This document shows, piece after piece, positions 20,189 through 28,688 of a DNA stretch of 64,000 nt. The translations under genes were made by a program, and so were the position numbers. Origin of the DNA: Acidobacteriaceae bacterium (GTDB taxonomy: Bacteria > Acidobacteriota > Terriglobia > Terriglobales > Acidobacteriaceae). Every line of letters starts with the position of its first letter. Position 1 is the stretch's first letter. The notes under the pieces were generated by a model, which had not been told where the DNA came from, made no database searches, and saw only the letters and a program-made list of their open reading frames with translations. The stretch lies in contig PMYL01000017.1 in NCBI GenBank assembly GCA_003170825.1, positions 34,580 to 98,579 on the forward strand. Reading direction: 5' to 3'.

Positions 20189-23100
20189 GTGGAGGCGCGC
20201 GGTTTTGCGCAGGCTGGATTCTGTTTGAAGGAAGTTTCACCCGCTCCCGTGGCCCAAAATCATGCCAATTCGAAGGATGCAGCGAGAAAAGCCGCCCGGC
20301 GCTCGGCCTGGGCTTCCGCATCCACCGGTGCGCGCGGCGCGCGGCGCGTGCTCGGAGCGGTATTGCTGCTGGCCGGGGCGCTGTCTGGCCTGGCGCTGGA
20401 GCCTTCGACGCCGTTGGCGAACTATGGCCGACAGGCATGGGTGATGGAGAACGGGCTGCCGCAGAACACGGTCCAGGCGCTGGTGCAGACGCGGCAGGGG
20501 TTTGTGTGGCTGGGGACCGAGGTGGGACTGGTGCGGTTCGACGGGAATGGATTTCAAGTCTACGACAAGAACACGACGCCGGCGCTGCCTGGGAACGATG
20601 TGCGGTGTTTGCTGGAGACGCGGGACGGGGCGCTGTGGATCGGGACCAGCGAAGGACTTGCGCGGTGGAAAGATGGGACGGTTGCGGCGTTCACGACGAA
20701 GGACGGGCTGCCGGGGAGTGGGATACGAGGGCTGGCAGAGGCGAGCGATGGTGCGGTCTGGGCTTATACCGACGCGGGATTGGCGCGGCAGAGTGGAGGG
20801 CAGTTCAGGGTAAAGAGCTTCTGGGTTCCAGGGTCAAGGGTTACAACCGTTTCGAAGAGCGGACAGAGCAGTGCATGGTTGGACCCGGGCCTAAATGCAG
20901 GGAACGACTGGAACCAGCCTTCCCCGGTAGCGGGGCTCCCGGTGGATGCAAACGAATTTTTCGCTGAGTTGACGAATGGAGACATCGCAGTTGGGGTTAA
21001 GGACGCAATTGTTGTGATGAGCCGGGCACCCGCTACAGATACGCGGCTCGCTGCGGGGAAGGAGCTTCCGGGAAGCAAAATTCAGGCGCTGTTTGCGGAC
21101 CGCGAAGGCACCCTGTGGATCGGGACCAATGCAGGGCTGGCGCGTATAGATGGGGGCAAGGTGCAACTGCTGCCGGTAACCGATCCGTTGGCCACGGCGA
21201 GTGTGCTGGCGCTGATGGAAGACCGCGAGGGCAATCTGTGGGCGGGGACCGAGACCGGCGGGCTGCACATTCTGCGCGATCAGCGCTTCCGCACCCTCGG
21301 TGCGCGGGAAGGACTATCATCCGACGCTACGACCACGGTGGTGGAGGATGGGACGGGGACGCTGTGGGTGGGAACCAGCGGGGGCGGGCTGAATGCACTC
21401 GACCGGAGCGGGGCCGGGTTGGGCGCGGGCAAGGTGCGAACTTATTCGGTTAGGAACGGCCTCGCGAGCGATGTGATTCTTTCGCTGGCCGCGGCTCCTA
21501 ACGGCGACCTTTGGGTGGGAACGCCGGATGGGCTCAACCGCATTCGCAAGGGCAAGATTGATGCTTTTACCTCGGCGGACGGCTTGCCGGACGACTTCAT
21601 CCGTTCCCTGCTGGCAGACGCCGATGGTTCGCTGTGGATCGGCACGCGGCGCGGGCTGACGCACTGGACGGATCGGATGGCTGGGACGCATTCCGGCGCG
21701 CACATGGAGACCTATACGCAGGCAAGCGGGCTGGGCAGCGATCTGGTGGGCGCGATGGCGCGTGACTCGGCCGGCGATTTGTGGGTGGCGACGCTGGCGG
21801 GGCTGTCCAGATTGGAAAGACCAAGTGGGCTGCACGGGGGCGCGATTGCCAACTACACGACCGCCAACGGCCTCTCGAGCAACGTGGTGACGGCGCTGTT
21901 GCCGCGAAGCGACGGGACACTGCTGATCGGCACGCAGGACCATGGGTGGAACCTGTGGAATGGGCGGAGTTTCACGGCCGCGGTGGGCAAGAGTTTTGGG
22001 GGGCTGGAGCAGACGACCATTCACGCCATTCTGGACGAAGAGGGTCCGGGGGGCGCTGGGCATTTGTGGTTTGCCACAGGCAATGGGATTGCCAGGTGCG
22101 ACTGCACCAGGTCGGGCGGCTGCACGCATTGGATCGAGTTCGGCGCGGCGGATGGGCTGCGCAGCCGCGAGACGGCGACCAACAGCCATCCATCAGCCTG
22201 GCGCTCCCGCGATGGCCACTTGTGGTTTGCCACGCCGAAGGGCCTCGTCGAAGTCGACCCGGCGCACTTTCCGGTGAACAACGTTCCGCCACCGGTCGAG
22301 CTGGAGCGCTTTGCGGTGGACGATGTGGCATTGTATGCAGCGGGCCCTTCGGTTGTGGTTCAAGCAGGGCACGTGCACTTCCAGTTCGACTACGCGGGGC
22401 TGAGCTTTGTTGCGCCGCAGAAGGTGCGCTACCGCTATATGCTGGAGGGCTTCGACCGGGACTGGACCGAGGCTGGGGCGCGGCGCAGCGCTTACTACAC
22501 GAATATTCCGCCGGGGCGGTACACCTTCCGGGTGCAGGCGGCGAACAACGACGGGCTTTGGAATACGGAGGGCGCGGCGCTCACGTTCGAACTGCGGCCG
22601 CACTTTTATCAGACGGCGTGGTTTTATACCTTGCTGGCGGCATTGGCGGTGGGGATGGTGGTGCTGGTGCAGAGGCGGCGGCTCAAGCGGGCGGAAAGCG
22701 AGTTTCGCGCCGTGCTGGGCGAGCGCAACCGCATTGCGCGCGAGATCCACGACACGCTGGCGCAGGGGTATGTGGGCATCTCAGTGCAGTTGGAGGTGCT
22801 GGCGGAGCTGCTGCGCATGAACAAGGCAGAGGCCGCGGCGAAGCATCTGGACCTGACGCGCGGGTACGTGCGCGAAGGGTTGGCCGATGCGCGGCAGTCG
22901 ATCTGGGCGCTGCGGTCGCAGGACTTGGGCGAGACAACGCTGCCGGTGAAGCTGCGGCGCATGGTGGAGCAGGCCGGGGGCAATGGCTTTGAGTCGCGAT
23001 TCGGTATTTTCGGCGCTTATCGGGCGTTGCCGGCGAAGACGGAGCGCGAATTGCTGCGCGTGGCCCAGGAAGCCATCCATAATGTGAAGAAGCACGCAGG

Positions 23101-23347
23101 GGCGAAGAATCTGTTTGTGCAGTTGGAGTACGGGCGGGGCGAGATTGCGCTCGAGGTTCGGGACGATGGGCGCGGGTTTGCTTCGGGCGAAGAGCCGGCA
23201 TCGCCCGCGGGGCACTATGGACTGACCGGGATGCGCGAGCGCGCGGCGGCCATTGGCGGAGTACTTGAGGTGACGAGCGAGTCGGGCGCGGGAACGACAG
23301 TGCGGCTGCGAGCGGCGGCGCCTAGAGAGCAGAAGGAGCAAAATTGA
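20189..23347 (+). CDS. Two-component sensor histidine kinase with double beta-propeller sensor
   Basis: Hybrid-length periplasmic-sensing kinase of about 1052 residues. After a hydrophobic export segment (VLGAVLLLAGALSGLAL, near residue 55) come about twelve propeller motifs of the form LWxGTxxGL (for example ALWIGTSEGLARW, TLWIGTNAGLARI, DLWVGTPDGLNRI, SLWIGTRRGLTHW), enough for two propellers. A Y_Y_Y domain (YRYMLEGFDRDW) follows, then one TM helix (about 815-835), a HisKA_3 phospho-acceptor (ERNRIAREIHDTLAQG) and a HATPase domain (DDGRGF, GLTGMRERA). It is coupled to a NarL-type regulator (TTGA overlap). The start at GTG 20189 is uncertain. Confidence 0.9.
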   Translation: MEARGFAQAGFCLKEVSPAPVAQNHANSKDAARKAARRSAWASASTGARGARRVLGAVLLLAGALSGLALEPSTPLANYGRQAWVMENGLPQNTVQALVQTRQGFVWLGTEVGLVRFDGNGFQVYDKNTTPALPGNDVRCLLETRDGALWIGTSEGLARWKDGTVAAFTTKDGLPGSGIRGLAEASDGAVWAYTDAGLARQSGGQFRVKSFWVPGSRVTTVSKSGQSSAWLDPGLNAGNDWNQPSPVAGLPVDANEFFAELTNGDIAVGVKDAIVVMSRAPATDTRLAAGKELPGSKIQALFADREGTLWIGTNAGLARIDGGKVQLLPVTDPLATASVLALMEDREGNLWAGTETGGLHILRDQRFRTLGAREGLSSDATTTVVEDGTGTLWVGTSGGGLNALDRSGAGLGAGKVRTYSVRNGLASDVILSLAAAPNGDLWVGTPDGLNRIRKGKIDAFTSADGLPDDFIRSLLADADGSLWIGTRRGLTHWTDRMAGTHSGAHMETYTQASGLGSDLVGAMARDSAGDLWVATLAGLSRLERPSGLHGGAIANYTTANGLSSNVVTALLPRSDGTLLIGTQDHGWNLWNGRSFTAAVGKSFGGLEQTTIHAILDEEGPGGAGHLWFATGNGIARCDCTRSGGCTHWIEFGAADGLRSRETATNSHPSAWRSRDGHLWFATPKGLVEVDPAHFPVNNVPPPVELERFAVDDVALYAAGPSVVVQAGHVHFQFDYAGLSFVAPQKVRYRYMLEGFDRDWTEAGARRSAYYTNIPPGRYTFRVQAANNDGLWNTEGAALTFELRPHFYQTAWFYTLLAALAVGMVVLVQRRRLKRAESEFRAVLGERNRIAREIHDTLAQGYVGISVQLEVLAELLRMNKAEAAAKHLDLTRGYVREGLADARQSIWALRSQDLGETTLPVKLRRMVEQAGGNGFESRFGIFGAYRALPAKTERELLRVAQEAIHNVKKHAGAKNLFVQLEYGRGEIALEVRDDGRGFASGEEPASPAGHYGLTGMRERAAAIGGVLEVTSESGAGTTVRLRAAAPREQKEQN

Positions 23348-23994
23348 CAAAGGAATCGATTCGCGTGCTGGTTGTGGAAGACCACCACGTGGTGCGCCAG
23401 GGACTGGTTGCGCTGCTGAACGTGGTGGACGGCCTGGAGGTGGTGGGCGAGGCCGCGGACGGCGTGGAGGCCATTGCGCAGTTTCGCAAGCACCAGCCGG
23501 CTATCACGCTGATCGACCTGCGGCTGCCGCGGCTGAGCGGCGTCGAGGTCATCGAGCGCATCCGCATGGAGACGCCGCAGGCGCGCTTTATCGTGCTGAC
23601 CACGTACGACGGCGACGAGGACATCTATCGCGCCCTGCAAGCCGGCGCGCGGGCCTATCTGCTGAAGGGCATGACGAGCGAGGAGCTGATTGCGACGATT
23701 CGGGCGGTTCATGCGGGGAAATCGCACATCCCGGCGGCGATTGCCGAGAAGCTGGCCGAGCGCATGGGCACCGAGGAGCTGACGCCGCGCGAGTTCGAGG
23801 TGCTGGAGCAGATTGTGCGCGGCAAGAGCAACAGGGAGATCGGGATCGAGCTCGCAATTTCAGAGGCTACGGTGAAGACGCACATCAACAGTTTGCTGGG
23901 CAAGCTGGGCGTGACGGACCGGACGCAGGCAGCGACGGCGGCGATCCAGCGCGGGATTGTTCCGCTCGAATCCCTGAGAAAGCCGAAATCATGA
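23344..23994 (+). CDS. NarL/LuxR-family response regulator
   Basis: Response regulator of 216 residues, the partner of the upstream kinase. The receiver domain has acidic residues at VVEDHH, the phospho-acceptor Asp in LIDLRLP, the Thr in FIVLTTYDG and the Lys in YLLKGM. The C-terminal HTH_LuxR domain is LTPREFEVLEQIVRGKSNREIG...EATVKTHINSLLGKLGV. The start is a TTG whose last two bases form part of the kinase stop, i.e. strict translational coupling. Target genes are unknown; its own operon also carries a secreted protein gene. Confidence 0.93.
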   Translation: MTKESIRVLVVEDHHVVRQGLVALLNVVDGLEVVGEAADGVEAIAQFRKHQPAITLIDLRLPRLSGVEVIERIRMETPQARFIVLTTYDGDEDIYRALQAGARAYLLKGMTSEELIATIRAVHAGKSHIPAAIAEKLAERMGTEELTPREFEVLEQIVRGKSNREIGIELAISEATVKTHINSLLGKLGVTDRTQAATAAIQRGIVPLESLRKPKS

Positions 23995-24521
23995 AGAATA
24001 AGCCAATGAGAAAAGCGATTTTTTGCGGAGTGTTTTTGGCGTTGATCGCTCCGCTGGCGCAGGCGCAGAAGGCGGCGTGGCGGCAGGCTACGGATGCGGA
24101 GTTGGCGTCGCTGTTGCCGGCTCGTGCGCCTGTGGAGAAGGAACACATCGAGACGGAGATGCGGACAGCTTCCGGCATTGTGAACAGTAAAGGGCACTTC
24201 ATTGCCGGGGTGGTGCTGATTACGCCGGGCTACTCCGCCAACGGCAAGTATTCGCACTATCTGCTTGTGCAGGTTCCGGTGCGGATCGGCGGAATTGCGC
24301 TGAAGCCGGGGGAGTATGTTTTTGGATACACGCACACAACAAGCGACGTCCTGAGTGTGCATTTCCACGAGGCCGCCACCGGCGCACTGGCGGGCACCAC
24401 GGACGCGCATCTCATCGCCGGCTCCAGCCGTGTGACGAGCCTGCACATCTGGCCGCCAGGGGATAAGGCGCTGATTCAGATCGGGCGGTTTGGGATTCCG
24501 TATGAAATCGGCGAGAAGTAA
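23991..24521 (+). CDS. Secreted protein of unknown function, coupled to the two-component system
   Basis: Protein of 176 residues with a signal peptide (MRKAIFCGVFLALIAPLAQA, after a short KNKP lead). The mature part is beta-strand-rich with no cysteines. It has a segment ALKPGEYVFGYTHTTSDVLS reminiscent of small beta-sandwich envelope proteins, but I do not recognise a family with confidence. It overlaps the regulator stop by ATGA, so all three genes form one operon. A role as ligand-binding accessory or output of the kinase is inference only. Confidence 0.75.
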   Translation: MKNKPMRKAIFCGVFLALIAPLAQAQKAAWRQATDAELASLLPARAPVEKEHIETEMRTASGIVNSKGHFIAGVVLITPGYSANGKYSHYLLVQVPVRIGGIALKPGEYVFGYTHTTSDVLSVHFHEAATGALAGTTDAHLIAGSSRVTSLHIWPPGDKALIQIGRFGIPYEIGEK

Positions 24522-24595
24522 TCGGCGAAGAGCGTGAGACATCAAAGGCCCGCGCAATGCGGGCCTTGCCGTTGATGCCGGATTGATGGAGGAGG

Positions 24596-26053
24596 CTACT
24601 TCTGCGCGGTCAGCACGCCTTTCTGTGAGCCTGGCGCAGGCGGGTTGACCTGCGCGTTGAGGTAGTTAGTGAGGTCGTCGATGTCTTGTTTGGTTCCGAC
24701 CATGGGAGGCATGAAGCGGCGGTAGGGCGAGTCGGGCTTGTTTTCGTGGAGCATGACGATGAAGTTGCCGATGTTGGCGCGGTCGCGGCCGGCAAGCAGT
24801 TGGGCGAGCGGCCGGTAGCCATTGAGGGTGTGGCAGGAACCGCACTCGCCGCGGAAGATGGCCTCACCACGGGAGTAGCTGTAGGGGCGGTCGAGCGGGT
24901 CGGTGTCACCTGGCGATGTGAGCATGTCAAAGCCAGTAGGACGACCATTCCACCAGACCCACATCGAGTGCGCCAGATAGCCTTCCTGATTGATTCGGTC
25001 GACGTAGGGGACGCGCACGCCGTTCGAGTACATCCAGCGGCCGATGACGTAGGGCTTGCGCAGCATCTCGCGGGCGTATTCGCCGGAGCCTGTGGCGATG
25101 AGGGCCAGAAGCAGGACGGCCAACGCGTGCGAAAGATTGAATTCCACCGGATTGCGATAGGCCAGATAATAGGCGACGCCGACGATGGTGGCTGAGGTGA
25201 CGATGATGACCAGGGCGATGCGCGTGATGATCGAAAAGGTGCCGGCGTTGATGGTGTCGATGCCCAGGATGAGCAGGGCGCGCTGCGACGCGGGGACCAT
25301 CCTGTAATACCAGATCATGAGGAAGGGCATGGCCACAAAGGAGGGAACGAGCCACTTGACGCTCCACTTGACGAGGCTGGTCTTGAGCGCCGGCTGCTTG
25401 TCGCCGTCGATGCGGCTGGCGCTGATGAGCGCCCAGACGCCGGCCAGCGAGGCGCAAACGCAGGTGCGCAGAAAGAGGCTGGGCCAGTAAGTGGGGTTGA
25501 AGAGGGCAAACCAGAACTTGCCGGCTTCGTGGCCGGTGCCGGCGACGGCAAGCCACGCATCGCCCGGCGTGAGCATGAAGGAGAGAATGCCGTTGATGAT
25601 GGCCAGGGTGAAGAACGAGGCCCCGGCATAGACCCAGCCCACGGTCAGGTGGAGCTTGGGATCAATGCGGTTCCAAGTGTAGTAGTAGACCGCGGCGGTG
25701 CTCAGCTCGACGATGAAGAAGACCCACTCGATGGCCCAGCCGAAGACGAAGTTGTGAATCAGCGTGCTGGTGGCCTCGGGATGGGTAAGGCCGATGGCGA
25801 ACCAGATGCCGACGCCGGAGATGGTACCGAAGACTCCGGTGAGGATGAGGAAAAACTTCGAGTAGCCGACCAACTGCGCGAGCCATGCGGCGCGGGTTTC
25901 GGGGTCGGTCATGCGCATTGCCTTGCGCTCGGCCAGCGGCAGATAGAGTCCGCCGCCGACGGCGAAGAGCGCAATCATCATATGGAAGATGGCGATGATG
26001 CCGATCACCCAGCCCGAGCCGAGATAGGGAATGTTCCAGAATGGATAGTTCAT
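24596..26053 (-). CDS. CydA-like quinol oxidase subunit I fused to a C-terminal cytochrome c domain
   Basis: Membrane protein of 485 residues. Residues 1 to about 340 carry about nine hydrophobic helices of the cytochrome bd subunit I type, with candidate heme His residues in IIAIFHMMIALFAVGGG and TLIHNFVFGWAIEWVFF. The C-terminal about 110 residues form a class I cytochrome c with CGSCH in FRGECGSCHTLNG and a later Met in RFMPPMVG as probable axial ligand. The GRDRANIGNF block lies between. No CydB is present. It is the last gene of a cytochrome b/Rieske operon, so it more likely carries electrons within or beside a bc-type complex than acting as a classical bd oxidase (inference). Confidence 0.85.
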   Translation of the reverse strand: MNYPFWNIPYLGSGWVIGIIAIFHMMIALFAVGGGLYLPLAERKAMRMTDPETRAAWLAQLVGYSKFFLILTGVFGTISGVGIWFAIGLTHPEATSTLIHNFVFGWAIEWVFFIVELSTAAVYYYTWNRIDPKLHLTVGWVYAGASFFTLAIINGILSFMLTPGDAWLAVAGTGHEAGKFWFALFNPTYWPSLFLRTCVCASLAGVWALISASRIDGDKQPALKTSLVKWSVKWLVPSFVAMPFLMIWYYRMVPASQRALLILGIDTINAGTFSIITRIALVIIVTSATIVGVAYYLAYRNPVEFNLSHALAVLLLALIATGSGEYAREMLRKPYVIGRWMYSNGVRVPYVDRINQEGYLAHSMWVWWNGRPTGFDMLTSPGDTDPLDRPYSYSRGEAIFRGECGSCHTLNGYRPLAQLLAGRDRANIGNFIVMLHENKPDSPYRRFMPPMVGTKQDIDDLTNYLNAQVNPPAPGSQKGVLTAQK

Positions 26054-26054
26054 T

Positions 26055-26167
26055 TTTAGCTCCTAGCTTCTAACTGCTAGCTCCTAGCTTCCATCTCATT
26101 TGTGCCAACTCCGAGCGATTTGATTCAGCACAACGGGCTAGAAGCTAGAGGCTAGTAGCTAAAAGCT
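26055..26167. repeat. Long imperfect inverted repeat of TAGCT-type units
   Basis: The spacer between the cytochrome b and CydA-like genes holds a left arm of TAGCTCCTAGCTTC-like units (about 26055-26093) and a right arm (about 26137-26166) that is nearly its reverse complement. The arms could fold into a long hairpin in the operon mRNA. Confidence 0.6.
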
Positions 26168-26170
26168 GCT

Positions 26171-27253
26171 TTACCGAATGGTCCAATAGCCGATGACGGT
26201 GGTGGCCAGCAGCGCGAAGACCGCCAGCAGTCCGAAGTAGTGTGCGGCGCGGGCGCGCTGACCGGATTCCTTGTTGATGTCATAGAAGGGAATCAGAATC
26301 CACAGCACGATGCCGAGGGTGAACAGCAGAATGCCCGCAATCTCGCCGGGCTCGCCTTGCAGCCACTTGACCATGCCCAGCAGCTTGAGCATCTCAAAGG
26401 GGCTCATGAAGTACCACTCGGGATGAATGCCGGCGGGGGCGGGAACGAGGGAATCGGCCTGCTTGCCCAGCGCCCACGGGAACACCGAAGCCAGCAGGGC
26501 GAGAATGTTCAGCGAGATAAGCCACATGGCAAGGTCTTTGCGAACGAAGTTAGGAAAGGACGGCATGTTCTTGCGCTGCTCCGGCGGCAGGGCTTCAACG
26601 GACGGAGGCACGGCATTACCGTGGCGTTGGACAAGCCAAAGGTGAAACGCGAGCAGGGGCAGGAAGATAGCGGGCAGCACCACCACGTGCAGGGCAAAGA
26701 AGCGCTGCACCGTGAACTCGCTCACATCCGGGCCGCCGCGCAGCATGTTGGCGACGGCGGGACCGACAAACGGAATCACCGCGGGAATCTGCAGGCCGAC
26801 TTTGGTGGCAAAGTAGCTCAACTCATCCATGGGCAGCAGGTAGCCGGAGAAGCCGAAGACCGAGGCAATCCCCAACAGCGCCATGCCGCTGAGCCAGCCG
26901 AACTCGCGCGGCTTGCGGTAAGCCTTCATGAAGTAGACCGAGAACATGTGCACCAGGATGGCGAAGATCATCAGGTTTGCGGACCAGGCGTGCGCGGAAC
27001 GGATGAGCCAGCCGAAGTGCATGACGAAGGTGATCTGGCGGACCGACTCGTAGGCCTCCGCGCCGGGCCGGTAGTAGACCAGCAGCAGCACGCCGGTGAA
27101 GCACTGGACGAGGAAGAGGAAGAGCGAGATGCCGCCCCAGTAGTACCAGAAGGATTGGGCGTGGACGGGGACGGTCTTATGGCGCGCAAAGGCGGCCAGC
27201 TCGCTGAGGCCCAGGCGCTCATCGATCCAGTGATAAATGGTCTTTGAAGTCAT
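26171..27253 (-). CDS. Cytochrome b of a bc-type complex
   Basis: Di-heme cytochrome b, 360 residues, combining the b6-like N-terminal part and a subunit-IV-like C-terminal part. Eight or so TM helices are visible. Heme ligand histidine pairs lie in SAHAWSANLMIFAILVHMF and in FALHVVVLPAIFLPLLAFHLW. The Qo-site region reads FGFSGYLLPMDELSYFATKV. A quinol-binding C-terminal block (PEWYFMSPFEMLKLLG) has the PEWY motif. It oxidises quinol and passes electrons to the Rieske protein in the same operon. The normal Rieske-cytochrome b adjacency is interrupted by an unrelated membrane gene. Confidence 0.93.
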   Translation of the reverse strand: MTSKTIYHWIDERLGLSELAAFARHKTVPVHAQSFWYYWGGISLFLFLVQCFTGVLLLVYYRPGAEAYESVRQITFVMHFGWLIRSAHAWSANLMIFAILVHMFSVYFMKAYRKPREFGWLSGMALLGIASVFGFSGYLLPMDELSYFATKVGLQIPAVIPFVGPAVANMLRGGPDVSEFTVQRFFALHVVVLPAIFLPLLAFHLWLVQRHGNAVPPSVEALPPEQRKNMPSFPNFVRKDLAMWLISLNILALLASVFPWALGKQADSLVPAPAGIHPEWYFMSPFEMLKLLGMVKWLQGEPGEIAGILLFTLGIVLWILIPFYDINKESGQRARAAHYFGLLAVFALLATTVIGYWTIR

Positions 27254-27258
27254 GCCTT

Positions 27259-28122
27259 TTATCCTCTCCCGGCTTCCTCTTGCTCAATCTCCGCTAGATA
27301 AGCATCTGCCTTTTGAGGCGAAATGCCCTTGTACACTCTTAGCAACCAAGCACAGTCGCAATCAAATCCAAGACGCACCGCCTGAACGAGTTTCTGACGC
27401 TGTTGCACATCCAGATTCATCGAAGTCCCATTCCAAATCTCATTCAAATCCAACTCGGAACGTTCTTCTGGGACTATGACAATGGATGGGCATTCCCGTT
27501 CTAGCTGCTGGAGGAATACCGGCAGAATGGGACTATACCATTTCCATTTCATAATGAGACGTCCTTTTTCATTGTCCACGTATACCTGCTTACCTGAATC
27601 AAGCAACATAGTGCTACAACCAAGCCCTCCAACGCTACACGGCAATGAACGGATGTCATTGGAATAACTTTCCGCGACCGTCTGAGTAGGTTTGATCACC
27701 AACGATTCGACTATTTTGGGCTTAGGCCCGTATAAAAACACTTCGACAGTTCGGGCGGATATCGAAGCGATGTCCGAAGCTTCAAGCATGAGGACATCCG
27801 GCTCATTGAGGTCACCTTTCCCCCATCCTCGTCTCGCAAAAAGCCGAACGTACATCCGGTCAGCACCGCCCGCAATAACCCAGTTCAGGCGGGCGGATCT
27901 TCCGCGCCAAAGCAGAAACACATTTAACACAAGAAAAACAGGAATGTCGAGCCAGACCGCAGTCCGTGTCGAAACAATGAGGCTTAAAGCGAGTGCGATC
28001 AACAGGCTCAGTACACACGCAATGCACGCGAGAGTCAGCGCGGACCAAACCACGCAAGCCAGTGCTCCCGCCGATGCGACGATCGTAGCTACTTCCGGTG
28101 AGTCAGATCGTACGAGTTTCAT
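27259..28122 (-). CDS. Hypothetical membrane protein inserted within the bc operon
   Basis: 287 residues, with two hydrophobic segments near the N-terminus (about 15-75), then a soluble domain of about 200 residues. I recognise no family. The gene is visibly richer in A+T than its neighbours, and its codon use differs. AAAGGAG lies about 13 bases before the ATG. It sits five bases upstream of the cytochrome b start and 44 bases after the Rieske stop. The last residues (YLAEIEQEEAGRG) are charged. It has no heme or metal motif and looks like a later insertion that rides on the operon's transcript. Confidence 0.7.
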   Translation of the reverse strand: MKLVRSDSPEVATIVASAGALACVVWSALTLACIACVLSLLIALALSLIVSTRTAVWLDIPVFLVLNVFLLWRGRSARLNWVIAGGADRMYVRLFARRGWGKGDLNEPDVLMLEASDIASISARTVEVFLYGPKPKIVESLVIKPTQTVAESYSNDIRSLPCSVGGLGCSTMLLDSGKQVYVDNEKGRLIMKWKWYSPILPVFLQQLERECPSIVIVPEERSELDLNEIWNGTSMNLDVQQRQKLVQAVRLGFDCDCAWLLRVYKGISPQKADAYLAEIEQEEAGRG

Positions 28123-28166
28123 CGTTTTTTTGAACTCCTTTACTAGAATCCAAATGCGCTTTTGCG

Positions 28167-28688
28167 TTACGCGCGAGAAACTTCCACGCCGGCTTCGTTG
28201 ACGGCCACTTTGAAGAGTTTGAGCGGTTTGGGCGGCGGGCCGCTGACGTTGGCGCCGGTGTAGGCGTTGTAGACGCCGCCGTGGCAGGCGCAGTGGATGC
28301 GGTCGGCCTGCGGCTCATACTGCACCGTGCAGCCCAGGTGCGTGCAGACGGCGGTCATGGATATCCAGCGGCCGTCCTCATGGTGGATGAGCATGGCCGG
28401 AGCGGCGCCGAACTTGAACATGAGCACCGAGGCCAGGGGCAGCTTTTGCGCGTCCTTCAGCGTGACCTCAGTGACGGCGGTGGCGCTGAGGGCTATCTCT
28501 TCGGGCGAGGCCAGGTAGCGGTAGATGGGATAGGCGAGGGCGGCAGTGTAGAGCAGTCCCGCTGCGCCGGCCGCGGCCAGGAAGAAGCGGCGGGTGGTGG
28601 TTTCACCGGGTTCCTCGACAAAGGGTTGCAGATGCGTCCCTTCGGGTAGGGCAATTCGTTCGCCTGAAACAATCGGATCGCTCATCAT
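28167..28688 (-). CDS. Rieske [2Fe-2S] protein
   Basis: Iron-sulfur subunit of the bc-type complex, 173 residues. The cluster-binding motifs are CTHLGC and CACHGG, and the Pro-rich closing loop is SGPPPKPL. The N-terminal anchor carries a twin-arginine signal (TTRRFFLAAAGAAGLLY), as is usual for folded Rieske proteins. The start at ATG 28688 is chosen because its A is the last base of the preceding gene's TGA stop, GGAGG lies seven bases upstream, and the longer frame upstream is only antisense noise. Confidence 0.95.
   Translation of the reverse strand: MMSDPIVSGERIALPEGTHLQPFVEEPGETTTRRFFLAAAGAAGLLYTAALAYPIYRYLASPEEIALSATAVTEVTLKDAQKLPLASVLMFKFGAAPAMLIHHEDGRWISMTAVCTHLGCTVQYEPQADRIHCACHGGVYNAYTGANVSGPPPKPLKLFKVAVNEAGVEVSRA

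Noticed and set aside
26240..27247. 335-codon open frame opposite cytochrome b
   Set aside because: Antisense to a gene with clear heme and Qo motifs; composition is that of a shadow frame.
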